From the NCBI GenBank assembly GCA_022432975.1, contig CM039510.1, forward strand, positions 30,244,412 to 30,308,411: a stretch of DNA of 64,000 nt, written 5' to 3'. Origin of the DNA: Begonia masoniana. Taxonomy: Eukaryota; Streptophyta; Magnoliopsida; Cucurbitales; Begoniaceae. The translations under genes were made by a program, and so were the position numbers. Below are positions 22,249 through 33,703 of this stretch, in pieces (position 1 is the stretch's first letter; every line of letters begins with the position of its first letter). A model generated the notes under the pieces. That model did not search any database and was not told the DNA's origin. It worked only from the letters and a program-made list of their open reading frames with translations.

Positions 22249-24915
22249 TGTGACGGCCCGAGTCCGGATCCCGATCAGCAGGATCCGAGAACCCAGCCAT
22301 CACTCTGGGCATTTAACAGAAAACGGGCACATCTGTTTTTTTGAACATAAATGATGATGACGTCATCGAAGATGATGATGACGTCATCGAAGATGATGAT
22401 GACGTCATCGAAGATGATGATGACGTCATCGAAGATGATGATGACGTCATCGAAGATGATGATGACGTCATCGAAGATGATGATGACGTCATCGAAGATG
22501 ATGATGACGTCATCGAAGATGATGATGACGTCATCGAAGATGATGATGACGTCATCGAAGATGATGATGACGTCATCGAAGATGATGATGACGTCATCGA
22601 AGATGATGATGACGTCATCGAAGATGATGATGACGTCATCGAAGATGATGATGACGTCATCGAAGATGATGATGACGTCATCGAAGATGATGATGACGTC
22701 ATCGAAGATGATGATGACGTCATCGAAGATGATGATGACGTCATCGAAGATGATGATGACGTCATCGGAAGATGAAGGCAGCAGATGAAATCGGTAGGTG
22801 TGATGACATCATCGGGATCAGTGATGATGTCATCGGAAGATGAAGGCAGCAGATGGAATCGGAAGGTACGATGATGTCATCGGAATCGGTGATGACGTCA
22901 TTAGAAGATGAAGGCAGCAGATGGAATCGGAAGGTATGATGACGTCATCGAAAGATGATGATGACGTCATCGGAAGATGAAGGCAGCAGATGGAATCAGA
23001 AGGTATGATGACATCATCGGAAGATGATGATGACGTCATCAGAAGATGTACACTTAAAACAGCAGTGAACGTGATCGGAAGATGCAGCTTTTAAGGCAGG
23101 GCTTGACAATTTTAACAGGAAGACATGCAAACCGAGGGCATAAAACAGAAGGCAATAAAAGTTTCAGATTCTCAACCACATCAAAACATGGTTCATGAGC
23201 ACAACAGAAGGCATGAAAGTTGTAGACCTTCAATACCCGATTCTAAACAAGGTTGTAGGACATACTTTACGATTGACAGATTCAAAGAAACAGACTGCAT
23301 GGATAGTCCTAAAACCAGAGGTCATCCATGCACAGATTAACAGAAAATATCCCAAACAATCCCAGAATACTTTAGGATATAAACTTAACTGTCAAATACA
23401 GTGATTTTAAACATTGACACAGAATCTATACATTGTTTCAAAATCTCAAAGACAGTACAGAACTTAACATATAATTACAGAATTTCCCAAAAACAGAAGT
23501 TTTTAAAACAAACACAGAACGACAGCTGATGTTTAAAAACCAAAACAGCAGAATCTCAGTAAAGTTTCACAGACTTGTACATCACTTTAAGAAAACTTAA
23601 ACCTCGGGACAGAAATATGTCTGACTGCAGCAGCCACCCCCGAGAGCTCGAGCCACCAGCCACCTAGTCGTCAGACTGAGGCACGAAGTCCTCATTTTCG
23701 GGTTCAGTACCTACATCAGGGAGTTCACCTATGAGTCTAAAACTCAGTAAGAACATATTATAAATGCAGTGATGCAGAATGTTATGCATGAACTTTCAGA
23801 AATACAGTGACAGTACAGAACATTACGTTTCAGTGGCAGAGGGGTATAAGTGGGGCTTATAGGGGAACTGGCAAGTGCACGACAGGCACAAACAGAGATA
23901 CAGAACAGAACAGAAACAGATCTGGGGGCCAGTCCCCGTCCCACACTTAACCGGTACATTTCAGTCAGATTTTATCTTGCTTAACTTCAAATCGTGTACA
24001 GAAAACAGTTTTTGCATGTCTTTCAGAGAAAACGTGTATGCATGAACGGTACTTGAACTTAAACTGGCAGACAACAGAAATAAGACAACAGAAAGTAAAT
24101 CAAAGCCAGACATTTCAGAACATAACTCTACTATTCTACCCAAAACAACCCGACAGAATAGAAAATCTAGTACCTCCGCGATGTAGGGCCTTAAGGGCCA
24201 ACCTACGGATATGAACTTACCTGTTATCCCCGATGCAGTTGGCTGGAAAGTCTCGGAAATGCACAGATCTGTAACATGCACGTAGAGAAATAAACAATGC
24301 TGCAGATGCTAACAAATAAGTTAGAAGAATCAGCAGCAATACGTTTGAAATCTTTAGAAAACACACCAACGTGTTTTCATCCAAAGACAGTGAGTTTCTC
24401 TAAATACCATAACCCTAAACTTCGGTAAAAACCCACATTAAACTTGTCCAAACTTGTTAGTGTGAGTAGATGCTTACCTTTTTGCTGAAGAAAACAGAAG
24501 AATGCAGGAGAAACAAAGTTTGGTACTTTGTTTCAATCGCCTGGAGGAGAGAAAGCAAAGAAGGAAGGGAAGAAGCAGAGAAGTGAAAAATGCAAATTTC
24601 ACGTAGGAGGAAGGACTTAACTTCCCCAACAAGTTGCCAAGTGTCAACTATCCATTGGCTATTTCCCACCAACCTTAAATTTCTCTCCAATTTACCCTTC
24701 CATGCATTTTAAACTTAGTGTTTTGTTTTGGTTGAATATAGTTTGTTTTCCAATTGAATCGTTACTTAATTTCTTCAATCCGTTTTCTCCAAAAACCCAC
24801 TTTTCTGTAAGGTATCATGAAACTTCAAATAAAATACACATTTTTATTAATGGCCAATAAATTCCATTCCAACAGTTTAAGGAATAATTACATGGCAAAA
24901 ATGCCAGGTGTTACT
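22249..24915 (-). mobile_element. Solo LTR of a gypsy-2-related family nested in gypsy-1 LTR
   Basis: Begins TGTGACGGCCCGAGTC and ends ATGCCAGGTGTTACT, matching in layout the gypsy-2 LTRs (start TGTGACAGCCC; TTTTTGAACATAAA near base 100; end ATGCCGGGTGTTACA). Flanks are CTCTC on the left and GTCTC on the right, a 5-bp duplication with one mismatch. The insertion lies in a 26-bp type repeat, where such a flank recurs anyway. It carries its own 21-bp array near the left end and degenerate 'GATGACGTCAT...GAAGATGAAGGCAGCAG' units after it. Confidence 0.75.
22351..22766. repeat. 21-bp tandem array, 19 full units, one TGACGTCA per unit
   Basis: Same unit as at 20677-21684. Units step by 21 bp from 22368 to 22746, with a partial unit before. 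On the right it grades into diverged repeats that keep TGACGTCA or TGATGTCA until about 23045. This is the natural context of the 21-bp unit, inside a gypsy-2-type LTR. Confidence 0.95.
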
Positions 24916-26437
24916 GTCTCATCCACAGACTCTGGACGACTGTCTCATCCACAGACTCTAAACGACTGTCTCGTCCACAGACTTTGGACGACTTTCTCCC
25001 TTACTAAAACACTTTAACAAAAACTTAGGCAGAGTCACCCTAGACGTCTGCCGATCGATCACCTCCCCTGGCAATCGAGGCGATCGATCGACTAACTCTC
25101 TGGATTTTTATTTCCAAAGTGCTACTTCCCTACCCCTTCTTCCTCCATTAATTATACCAAAACACAATCCATCATGTTAAAACGCCACTACCTCATACTC
25201 TCTTCAATCCCCAAAATACACACATTAATTCAAGTATCTAGTACCAAGCACCATAAAATGAGTTCTATACATTTATTTCTATTCTTCCACCCATAAGCCC
25301 GTTTAAACCACAAAACCACCAAAATACTCAACCTATTGCTCCCACAGGTCAAGTTCGCACCGACTATACAGCACACTACCACAGGCATTCCTCTTCAACC
25401 GGCTCATTCATCTTGCAGAGGGTAGTCATTCTCACCTGCTGCAATATCACCTATACCATAGAGACAATCTATGAGGTAAAGGCTCAGTAAATCTACGTAA
25501 ATGAAAGTGCATGCTATGCAAATGTCGTTCGTAAAATCATGCAGTCATTTCATTCATTTAGTTACATATCGAGAAGTCATCGGGAGTTCACTCTCAATAG
25601 ATGAAAACGGCACATCCGGCGGTTGAATAGCCCTTTCCATCTACCCGGGGGGAAAAACATGCTTCACCTATAGAACCAGCCATGTCTGAACTACCCCCCG
25701 ACATGACCGTGCATTCATACCTTTTCATTTAACCATTTCTTTTCATGAAAAACATATGTGGAAGTTCATTTTGCATACTTTTTCAGAAACTATGATGCAT
25801 GAGTAAGAACAATACATTAAACACAAAACAGTAAATAAAACTTAGAACTAGCACTCTATCACCGTAGCTACCCTTACTACCCATTCAATCTACACCAAAA
25901 CCATAAACTGACCAAGTCCTCAATCAACGACAATTCTTATGGTGTAGGCCAATCGACCAAGCAAGTGACAGAGACTTACCTCTTGCCCTTTTCAATCCGA
26001 GTGTTTCGCTTGAACTTCGTCACCTTAAGAGCTTCAAAGATGGACGAATATAGCCAAACTTCAGGGGAGGAGGGGGAAATTTTTGTGTCTTTTAAATCTT
26101 CACAAATAGAACAAAATCGTGGGAGGAGAGGAGAGGTTTCTTCTCGGCGATGAGAGAAAGCAGAAGGAAGTGTGTAAATGAAAGTGATCTCTCGTAAGGG
26201 AGAGAAGAAGTAAGGAAAAACTTCTTCCACAAGCTTTGTCACATGTCACATTCTTATTGGATGCTCCCAACTACCCCCCATTCAATTCATAATTTGCCCT
26301 TCCATTAGTTTCCAATAAATATTTTGTTTGGTTTAACTTTAGTTTGATTCTTCCCTACAATTCTTCAATGTTTTCTTACATGTGTGTTAATATATCACAC
26401 AGAGTCATAGTACAAAAGTTCCGGGTGTTGCAGAGTC

Positions 26438-28151
26438 CACCGGAGATATTCATTATCGTACTCTCTTGTCAAGTAACGAATCTTTCTTTGAACCAATTTA
26501 TTACCTACCAGTGCGTATGATACACATCTTAATATTTTGAATGAATAATTTTACGCAAGAGACCCTAATTTAGAAAAGAATGTCATTTAAGTAAAATCAA
26601 AACAGAATATCATATCCCATAATGATTGAAAACACTAAAATATGAATTTAAAAATTACAAATTTTCAAAACCCGAGTATCAACGCCAAATCTTTCCATAC
26701 GAAAATTCGTGATGAAAATTTCACAAGTCGAATTTTACATTTCAAAAACTAAATACATGCATAAATGTTAATATAATCTTAATTCTATAAGAAATCATAT
26801 AAAGCCACAAAATTTATATATATAATAGATTTTTTTTTCACACATGAAAATTTAGAATATGAATTTGAATCCAAAATTTGTTGGATAGCACATAAAAATA
26901 TATAATTTAAATGTCTAAATATCAAACAAAAAAATCATATTTTGTATGTGCATGTATTTTGTGATATTGAAAATCTCAATATATTGATTTTATAATTAAA
27001 ACACAATCCAGAATCATAATACAATATAAAATCTTCAAGGATCAAAATTCAAAATAAAATCATAGTCCCGAATAAGAATCCAAATCAAATAATATTTTTT
27101 AAATTCTCCATATATTTTAAATATAAAATATAAAATATACCAAATTCGAGAATCAAAATCCAAATTAAAATAATATCTTCTAAAATTTCCATAGATTATT
27201 GTTTGATATCAAATAAACTTTGATATCACAATTTAGCGATAAAAAAGAATTGAAATTTAAAACTTCTTAGATTAAAAAAAATAGATTTTTATCAACCAAC
27301 CATAGTCCATAAATAGTCCATAATCTTAATGAAAATTGAAAATCTAAAATTTCATGGATCAAAAAATAAAAGTTTAGTTTTATACTTAACGATTTAATGT
27401 TAAAAGGATTTGATACCACTTATTAGACATAATTCTATACACTGAATTTCATAAGACCCAAAGGCCAAAACCGAATGCATCATGATAGAATCGACAAGAC
27501 AAAATAGTTTGCGAAATATACCTAAATCCATGAAATCATCTTATTATAAGTTTTCATAAACCATCGTTGAGTTAGGAATCTGTGGCTATGATTTTCTCGG
27601 TGGACAGAAGGCAGCGAAAAAGGAAGATTATTCATCGTTTGACCTAGAGACCATGACCCTTAATTTATATTTGTTGTGTTATTTAAGTGTGACTCATCAT
27701 CAATTTGTAACTTGTCTTGTTTGTCTTTCTTAAAATATGTTTTAGATTTTTGAAACTTTCTTCAATTTTTTGGAAATTTTTATTAGACTTTTTGTAGCTT
27801 CTCTATCTAAACCTAATTATTATAATAAATTTAGCTTTACTAATCTTGCAAAGAAATCACGCTCTCTAAAGATTGTAGGTCTGGATTAGAATTAACCATA
27901 TTAATCACAATTAGAGTAACAAATTGTGATTAAAAATGATAGTTAAACTAAAAGTTACTATAACTTAGTAATATGTCATTGCATTGAAAATTCACGGGAC
28001 GAGATGATCGGAAAAACAAAATTGAACAAGTAAATGTGATCGCAAACATGAATCAAATTATGGGAATGAATTAGAAACCCTAAAGCAGTAATTGACCGAA
28101 AAATTAAGTAAATTGGAATAAAAATGGAAAATTAAACACCTAAGCTAGAAA
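26438..28151. other. AT-rich intergenic DNA between gypsy-1 and the MULE
   Basis: No gene, RNA gene or transposon recognised. It is the original chromosomal sequence interrupted on the left by gypsy-1 and on the right by the MULE. Confidence 0.5.
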
Positions 28152-28278
28152 TAATTAAATAGGATTAAGTGCAAAAAAAAAAGCATGAAGTATGGAAAAA
28201 GGGCACAAAAAAGCTTCAAGTATCGAAAGGGTAAAATAAAGCTCTGCGGGGGACCGCTTACCCCCTGCAGAGGGTGAA

Positions 28279-28391
28279 GCGGGTACCCGCCTCAAATGAT
28301 GCGGGTACCCGCGTCATGCTGGGGGTCACGCGGGTACCTGCCGACCCCCCGCATGACGCGGGTACCTGCATCATTTGAGGCGGGTACCCGC
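28279..28391. repeat. Subterminal palindrome cluster and large hairpin, left TIR
   Basis: Five copies of the 12-bp palindrome GCGGGTACCCGC, some with one change, in 113 bp. The block is itself an inverted repeat: GCCTCAAATGATGC and CGCGTCATGC on the left pair with GCATGACGCG and GCATCATTTGAGGC on the right, giving arms of about 45 bp. Clustered subterminal motifs are where MULE transposases usually bind; that role is inference. Confidence 0.8.
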
Positions 28392-28406
28392 GTTAGCAAC
28401 AGTGCC

Positions 28407-28790
28407 TGTGATGACCCGAATGTGAACGTATGTGTACGACTGCGGGGCAAACCTCGGATTGCGGGGCAAACCTCGGGACCTAAGCCGAGTGTAGGCGAAT
28501 CCCGGACTCGAGTATAGGCGAATCCCGGGTCGTAAAGAGAGGGTTGTCACAATCCCACATCGCTTGGGGAAATATATGGAAATGAAACATATGTAAAGAG
28601 ACCATCCCACATAGCAAGACGCGTTTTGGAGCACAATTGACAACGGATCCCATAAGAACTCCGAAGTTAAAAGTGCTTCGGCGAGAGCAATTCCAGGTTG
28701 GGTGACCTTCCGGGAAGTTCTCGCCAATAAGCCTGTACCCAACCGGAAATGTGGCCAACGAGGACGTTGGGCCCCCGAGGGTGGGGTGAT
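28407..28790 (+). repeat. Cassandra unit 1 (LTR 3' end and PBS deleted)
   Basis: 5S-like region at about 28645-28728. After TTCTCGCCAA the sequence jumps to GCCTGTACCC of the internal segment, losing the last part of the LTR and the primer-binding site. Confidence 0.85.
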
Positions 28791-29193
28791 TGTGATGACC
28801 CGAATGTGAACGTATGTGTACGACTGCGGGGCAAACCTCGGATTGCGGGGCAAACCTCGGGACCTAAGCCGAGTGTAGGCGAATCCCGGACTCGAGTATA
28901 GGCGAATCCCGGGTCGTAAAGAGAGGGTTGTCACAATCCCACATCGCTTGGGGAAGTATATGGAAATGAAACATATGTAAAGAGACCCTCCCACATAGCA
29001 AGACGCGTTTTTGAGCACAATTGACAACGGATCCCATAAGAACTCCGAAATTAAAAGTGCTTCGGCGAGAGCAATTCCAGGTTGGGTGACCTTCTGGGAA
29101 GTTCTCGCCAAACAAAGCCGTGAGGGGAGGATATTGTGCTACGGCCCAATCCCCAGAGCGGACAATATCTTGCTGGGAATAGGGGTCGTTACA
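28791..29193 (+). repeat. Cassandra LTR 2
   Basis: 403 bp, TGTGATGACC to CGTTACA. The 5S-like region at about 29029-29112 keeps GGATCCCAT, AGAACTCC, GTGCTT, GGCGAGAG and GGGTGACCT in 5S order, i.e. the A-box to C-box part of the polymerase III internal promoter, with several substitutions. Confidence 0.85.
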
Positions 29194-29264
29194 AATGGTA
29201 TCAGAGCCTGTACCCAACCGGAAATGTGGCCAACGAGGACGTTGGGCCCCCGAGGGGGGGTGAT

Positions 29265-29690
29265 TGTGATGACCCGAATGTGAACGTATGTGTACGACTG
29301 CGGGGCAAACCTCGGATTGCGGGGCAAACCTCGGGACCTAAGCCGAGTGTAGGCGAATCCCGGACTCGAGTATAGGCGAATCCCGGACTCGAGTATAGGC
29401 GAATCCCGGGTCGTAAAGAGGGGGTTGTCACAATCCCACATCGCTTGGGGAAGTATATGGAAATGAAACATATGTAAAGAGACCCTCCCACATAGCAAGA
29501 CGCGTTTTTGAGCACAATTGACAACGGATCCCATAAGAACTCCGAAATTAAAAGTGCTTCGGCGAGAGCAATTCCAGGTTGGGTGACCTTCCGGGAAGTT
29601 CTCGCCAAATAAAGCCGTGAGGGGAGGATATTGTGCTACGGCCCAATCCCCAGAGCGGACAATATCTTGCTGGGAATAGGGGTCGTTACA
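29265..29690 (+). repeat. Cassandra LTR 3
   Basis: 426 bp; longer than LTR 2 and 4 by a 23-bp tandem duplication of an ACTCGAGTATAGGCGAATCC segment near 29360-29410. 5S-like region at about 29526-29609. Confidence 0.85.
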
Positions 29691-29762
29691 AATGGTATCA
29701 GAGCCTGTACCCAACCGGAAATGTGGCCAACGAGGACGTTGGGCCCCCGAGGGTGGGGTGAT

Positions 29763-30165
29763 TGTGATGACCCGAATGTGAACGTATGTGTACGACTGCG
29801 GGGCAAACCTCGGATTGCGGAGCAAACCTCAGGACCTAAGCCGAGTGTAGGCGAATCCCGGACTCGAGTATAGGCGAATCCCGGGTCGTAAAGAGGGGGT
29901 TGTCACAATCCCACATCGCTTGGGGAAGTATATGGAAATGAAACATATGTAAAGAGACCCTCCCACATAGCAAGACGCGTTTTGGAGCACAATTGACAAC
30001 GGATCCCATAAGAACTCCAAAGTTAAAAGTGCTTCGGCGAGAGCAATTCCAGGTTGGGTGACCTTCTGGGAAATTCTCGCCAAACAAAGCCGTGAGGGGA
30101 GGATATTGTGCTACGGCCCAATCCCCATAGCGGACAATATCTTGCTGGGAATAGGGGTCGTTACA
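29763..30165 (+). repeat. Cassandra LTR 4
   Basis: 403 bp; 5S-like region at about 30001-30084. Ends at the right copy of the GTGCC duplication. Confidence 0.85.
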
Positions 30166-31317
30166 GTGCCACCCTCGCGATTTTTAACCAATCTGTCTGC
30201 AGATCCCTAATTTTTAACCCTCCTCGCCGCCGAAGTCGCCCCCAACTCCGACCATCACCACGCCCATTACGCCGACCTCTTGGGCTAGGTTTGCCGATTC
30301 CTTACCCTTCACTCGGGTACCCGCCGACATCATTCTCCGACGCACAGACAAGTGAATATTTGCTGTGCTAGTTCAGAAAACTCGCCACCTTGGATTTCCG
30401 CCGGAGTAAGTTAAATCCTGCATAGAAATATGCATTTCGATTGATGCATCTCTCTGCATTACATGACGATTTTCGATTGATGCATTCACTCTGCATTACA
30501 TGCTGTCATGTCGATTTTTCCTTTGTTTTCAGCCCCTTTTTTATTTTTTTTCTTGCTCGATGCAGTGATGGTTTAGTTAGAATATCTTGCAATATCCATT
30601 TTCGAGATATGAATTTTTTTTGTAGAAGATGGAGATTTGAGGTTGATCTGTTAGATAGTCAAATTGTCTGCTTAGAATTTGTAGACACCAAATTCTATCC
30701 TACGCCTCTGCTTTTTGTCCTCATGCGACGATTGAAATGAGATCCCTACTTTGAATTGTTTAATGCTTCAATTTAGATTCACTTTCCTGTAGAAAAAAAT
30801 TAGGGAGACTCTCAGAAAGTTTGTTCATTTAATGGGCCCATTTTGTTTACAAATGATTAACGCAAGTTATTTCAGTGGCTAGTGTGAAATGAAGCTTAAT
30901 GAAGGGATGGCGTTATGACAAATTATTTACATATTCTTATTTGATCGTTGAAACTATTGTTAGGTGTATTATTTTTTTGGATAACTTTTTGACGCCCATC
31001 GAGAATGCAGACAAAATTGCACGAGTTGTTCTGATAGTTCTTGCTAAAGTGATAGTATTAACTCGTAGATTTTTTAAGTGTTCTTTATTCATGTTTTGAT
31101 CGTTGATAAATTCTCAATTTATCATTTGGACGTGCTGAGTTGGATGTTAGAAACAATTATATCCAACTGTATTCAAGCAGGACCAAGTGTTGTTGTCTGA
31201 ATATTCCATTTTTTTTAATGATGAATACTGCATCTGTTTGTCTTTGAGGGATTGAAGGCAAGTGTAATTGAAAAGTTCTTAATTGAAATTTATATTTGTT
31301 TGTGGTAGGTGTTTTAA

Positions 31318-32544
31318 ATGAACTTTCGTGAGAAAATCGCCCAAACTGACCTGAAGATGCCTCCCCGAACTTTTGTTGGTCGAAAGGTTCCCCGGACGAC
31401 AAACCGGGAGGAAGAGCCGCAGTCGTCGTCGATGGAATTTCGAAATCGGGCGTGTGAGGAGCAATTCGAGCGGGATAAGTCAAACCGCTCGATTATTTAT
31501 AGAAAGACTGCCAACTTCAGCGGTTGGGAGTCATTGGAGATCAAAGAGCTGTTTGACAACATCTCCTTGCACGGAGTGTACGACATGCAAGGAGATAGCT
31601 GTGACAGAGTAGTTCGCCTATTTTATGCGAACTTGGTTGTTTCAGAGAGGGCGGGGTGCATGGAGTCGTACCTATTTGGTACGAATATTGTTGTCTTTGC
31701 CAGCGTCATCAACGAATTAATCGGATTTTACGAAGAAGACGCGGAGACATATTATCACAATTCCCGAGAGTGTGATTTTGCCCGGACCACAGACGGAATT
31801 GAGTTTATAAGGCAATTCCATTTAAATTCGAACATTGCAGGCTTTGTGAAGCCAAGAGCGAATGCCTTGAACGTCAAGGCTCGGGTTGTTCACAACCTGA
31901 TCACTCACACCCTTCTGCCAAGAGATGGTCACAAAGATCTGATTAGCTGGATGGATCTCTATATTATGCAGAAGCTATACAGCGGCAGGACGTTCGACCC
32001 AGGATTTATGATTGTAAGTCACATGCACGAGGTCGGTCGAACAAAAAACAAGAGTTTGCCGTTCAGTTCATTGATTTGGAAGATCGTAGAGCGATCTCAG
32101 CTTCGTCTGCCCAGAGGAGAGCATATCAGATCAAACAGATCGGGCGATGCATTTGACAGGATTCTTCTTACTTGGATGGGTTTGGTTGAAGTTGACGGGT
32201 CTTGGATGCCCAAGGGAGATCCTGGAGCCTCTACATCTCGGGATATTCTGATGGAGGACAACACCACGACCGAGAATGCTGACGCCACTGCCATCGAGGA
32301 CGCCACCGCCACCTTCGCCGCACCGCCATTGCACCCCCACAAGTCCAGTACGTCGGAGCAGATACTTAACCATTTTGCTCAGGTAAACCGGAGGTTGGAC
32401 ATGTGGGATCAGAGGTGGGAGATCATGAATGAGAGGCTGGATATTGTGAGATCGTCTCAACTACGGCTCGAAATTGCTTTCGAGCATTGGCGTGCAGGCA
32501 GAGGCGACGAGGGCGACGATGCCCCACCTCCACCCTTACCATAG
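31318..32544 (+). CDS. MULE-associated ORF, putative plant transposon protein domain
   Basis: Intact frame of 408 codons starting ATG at 31318; a second Met lies at codon 13 (MPPRTFVGRK). The central part, VRLFYANLVVSERAGCMESY followed by GTNIVVFASVINELIGF, resembles the 'putative plant transposon protein' family found near transposons in many plants (identified from memory). Then come VKARVVHNLITHTLLP and DLISWMDLYIMQKL. The C-terminus is a Thr/Ala-rich acidic linker, a predicted helical segment with spaced Trp (QILNHFAQVNRRLDMWDQRW) and a Pro-rich end. It has no DDE residues. Reading away from the left TIR and facing the transposase, it occupies the position mudrB has in MuDR, though I see no similarity to MURB. 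It is the only undamaged MULE ORF here. Confidence 0.7.
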   Translation: MNFREKIAQTDLKMPPRTFVGRKVPRTTNREEEPQSSSMEFRNRACEEQFERDKSNRSIIYRKTANFSGWESLEIKELFDNISLHGVYDMQGDSCDRVVRLFYANLVVSERAGCMESYLFGTNIVVFASVINELIGFYEEDAETYYHNSRECDFARTTDGIEFIRQFHLNSNIAGFVKPRANALNVKARVVHNLITHTLLPRDGHKDLISWMDLYIMQKLYSGRTFDPGFMIVSHMHEVGRTKNKSLPFSSLIWKIVERSQLRLPRGEHIRSNRSGDAFDRILLTWMGLVEVDGSWMPKGDPGASTSRDILMEDNTTTENADATAIEDATATFAAPPLHPHKSSTSEQILNHFAQVNRRLDMWDQRWEIMNERLDIVRSSQLRLEIAFEHWRAGRGDEGDDAPPPPLP

Positions 32545-32719
32545 TTTAGCTTATGTTGTATATTCGTTTTAATGTACTTCTTATGTTTGGCTTTTTTGTA
32601 TAGTTTATTTTTATTCTGTAGCTTATTTTAACTTATTTGTGTACTGGATCTGTCTGTTAAAAATATTTTTGTGATTTGCATATGCAGGAATTGTTTGAAG
32701 ATAGCTATGGGGGAGTCAT

Positions 32720-33125
32720 AAAACAAATAAAATTCTGCCCATTTTTTCAATTTTAATTTTATATTTTATAATAAATTAATTTTATATTTAATCTTTTCAA
32801 TTTGAATAATAAATTAAGTTATGTGTTTAATAATTACATATTGTTTATTAATTAATGTATGTATTTAATTAAACACGTTAAAGTAATTAACAAGATTAGA
32901 AAATGCGTACGAATAAGTTATGTGTTTTTTAATTTAATTTTAATTAAACAACGAGATTAATTATTTTAAAATAGTTAACTTAATTAATTAATTAATGTAT
33001 TAAACACTTTCATTAATTAATAAATTAACGTGTTAACTTTAATTAATTAATTAATTAATGTATTAAATACTTTAAAAAAGTTTAATTAATTAATATATTA
33101 AACACTTTAATTAATTAATTAATGA
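32720..33125. repeat. AT-rich TTAATTAA-type repeats
   Basis: Dense TAATTAAT strings with repeated ATGTATTAAACACTTT-like phrases at about 33000-33120. Low complexity, inside the MULE after the ORF. No gene. Confidence 0.7.
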
Positions 33126-33703
33126 AAGCCGTTGTTTTTTTTCTTTACAAGGAATGTGCTTTATGCATAAACAACATAGTGGAACAAATGCTTATTCTAA
33201 CATGATGGCTTACCTTCTTTCTTTGCTAACGATTGTCTGCTTCTTTGGGACACCTTCAAAGACTGAATCACTGATTATTATTATTAAGTACGTGGCTTCA
33301 CCTCCTAAAGTTCAAAGTTGAAATTCTCATCTTTGACCAAGTCAATGGTCTCACCCACCAATCTTTAAAAAACTAAAAATCAAAAGAAAATAAAAATAAT
33401 AATTAAATATTATAAATACTAAAAAAAATCAAAACACGTGGAACATCAAAGTTTAAAAAAGTTGGTCAACTCTGGAGAATTCCTACAAAGTTTGCTCTTG
33501 AAACATCACAGTCCATGTTATCCTTAGTATTTGTCCTCTTGATGACCAAACCAGGAAACTGATGCCTTTCTTCGTCTTCTTCTTCTTTTGAATCAAATCT
33601 TTACAGAACTTTTAGCTGATTCAATCCTTGCTCTTCGTGTATAAGATCTAACAAGTGAAGAACACTGTTGGGTGAAGAAAAAAGTTTGGTGTGTTGCTCG
33701 GCA

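Larger units (their letters stand above)
12138..26432 (-). mobile_element. Ty3/gypsy chromovirus gypsy-1, complete insertion with TSD
   Basis: Bounded by TGTAACGTCCCG at the left and CCGGGTGTTGCA at the right, with a perfect 5-bp target-site duplication GAGTC at 12133-12137 and 26433-26437. Internal genes read on the minus strand: gag, protease, reverse transcriptase, RNase H, integrase, then a chromodomain-like tail, the gypsy order. The primer-binding site is at 20323-20334. Long LTRs plus a C-terminal chromodomain suggest a Tekay/Del-type chromovirus. All coding parts carry stops and frameshifts. The left LTR is 3.5 kb; the right one is 6.1 kb because of a nested solo LTR, a 21-bp array and a duplicated LTR segment. 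Confidence 0.9.
20339..26432 (-). repeat. gypsy-1 right LTR (5' LTR), enlarged by nested sequence
   Basis: Starts TGTAACGTCCCG, ends GTGTTGCA (final CA retained, TTACA changed to TTGCA). Order: first LTR segment to 20676; 21-bp array to about 21684; a second copy of the LTR start (about 21677-22248); a nested solo LTR (22249-24915); the rest of the LTR (24916-26432). Without the array, duplicate and nested LTR it would be close to 2.4 kb. Confidence 0.85.
28407..30165 (+). mobile_element. Cassandra TRIM array: four LTRs, three short internal segments, one TSD
   Basis: LTRs begin TGTGATGACCCG and end GGGGTCGTTACA. The whole array is flanked by a perfect 5-bp duplication GTGCC (28402-28406 and 30166-30170), so it entered as one insertion and grew in place. 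Internal segments of 71-72 bp (29194-29264, 29691-29762) open with the tRNA-Met primer-binding site TGGTATCAGAGC (29196, 29693) and end in a G-rich polypurine tract. There is no coding capacity. Each LTR contains a 5S-rRNA-like stretch. Cassandra elements are known non-autonomous LTR retrotransposons carrying a 5S RNA promoter in their LTRs. Confidence 0.9.
28162..30775 (+). repeat. MULE left terminal inverted repeat (interrupted by Cassandra array)
   Basis: Matches the reverse complement of about 56118-56860. Shared landmarks in order: GGATTAAGTGC; AAAATAAAGCTCTG; GCGGGTACCCGC clusters; AGCAACAGTGCC; GATCCCTAATTTTTAACCC; GTGAATATTTGCTGTGCTA; AGTTAAATCCTGCATAG; GATTGAAATGAGATCCCTA. About 850 bp of repeat remains after removing the Cassandra array (28407-30165 plus one GTGCC). 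A stretch at about 30560-30700 has no counterpart on the right. Confidence 0.85.

Noticed and set aside
20545..22788. Long frames encoding DDDDVIE, KMMMTSS and SSSSSMT repeats
   Set aside because: Translation of the 21-bp arrays on both strands; not proteins.
15219..26242. Paired frames of 71-88 codons at 15219-15476 and 25965-26242
   Set aside because: Located at the same place in both gypsy-1 LTRs; LTR transcript leader region, with no protein family recognised.
28645..30084. Genuine 5S rRNA genes
   Set aside because: The 5S-like parts carry several substitutions, lack the 5S ends and sit inside LTRs with TG...CA termini and primer-binding sites; they are Cassandra components.
28371..30087. 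Overlapping minus-strand frames of 83-246 codons in the Cassandra array
   Set aside because: They cross LTR boundaries and the 5S-like region; Cassandra has no proteins.
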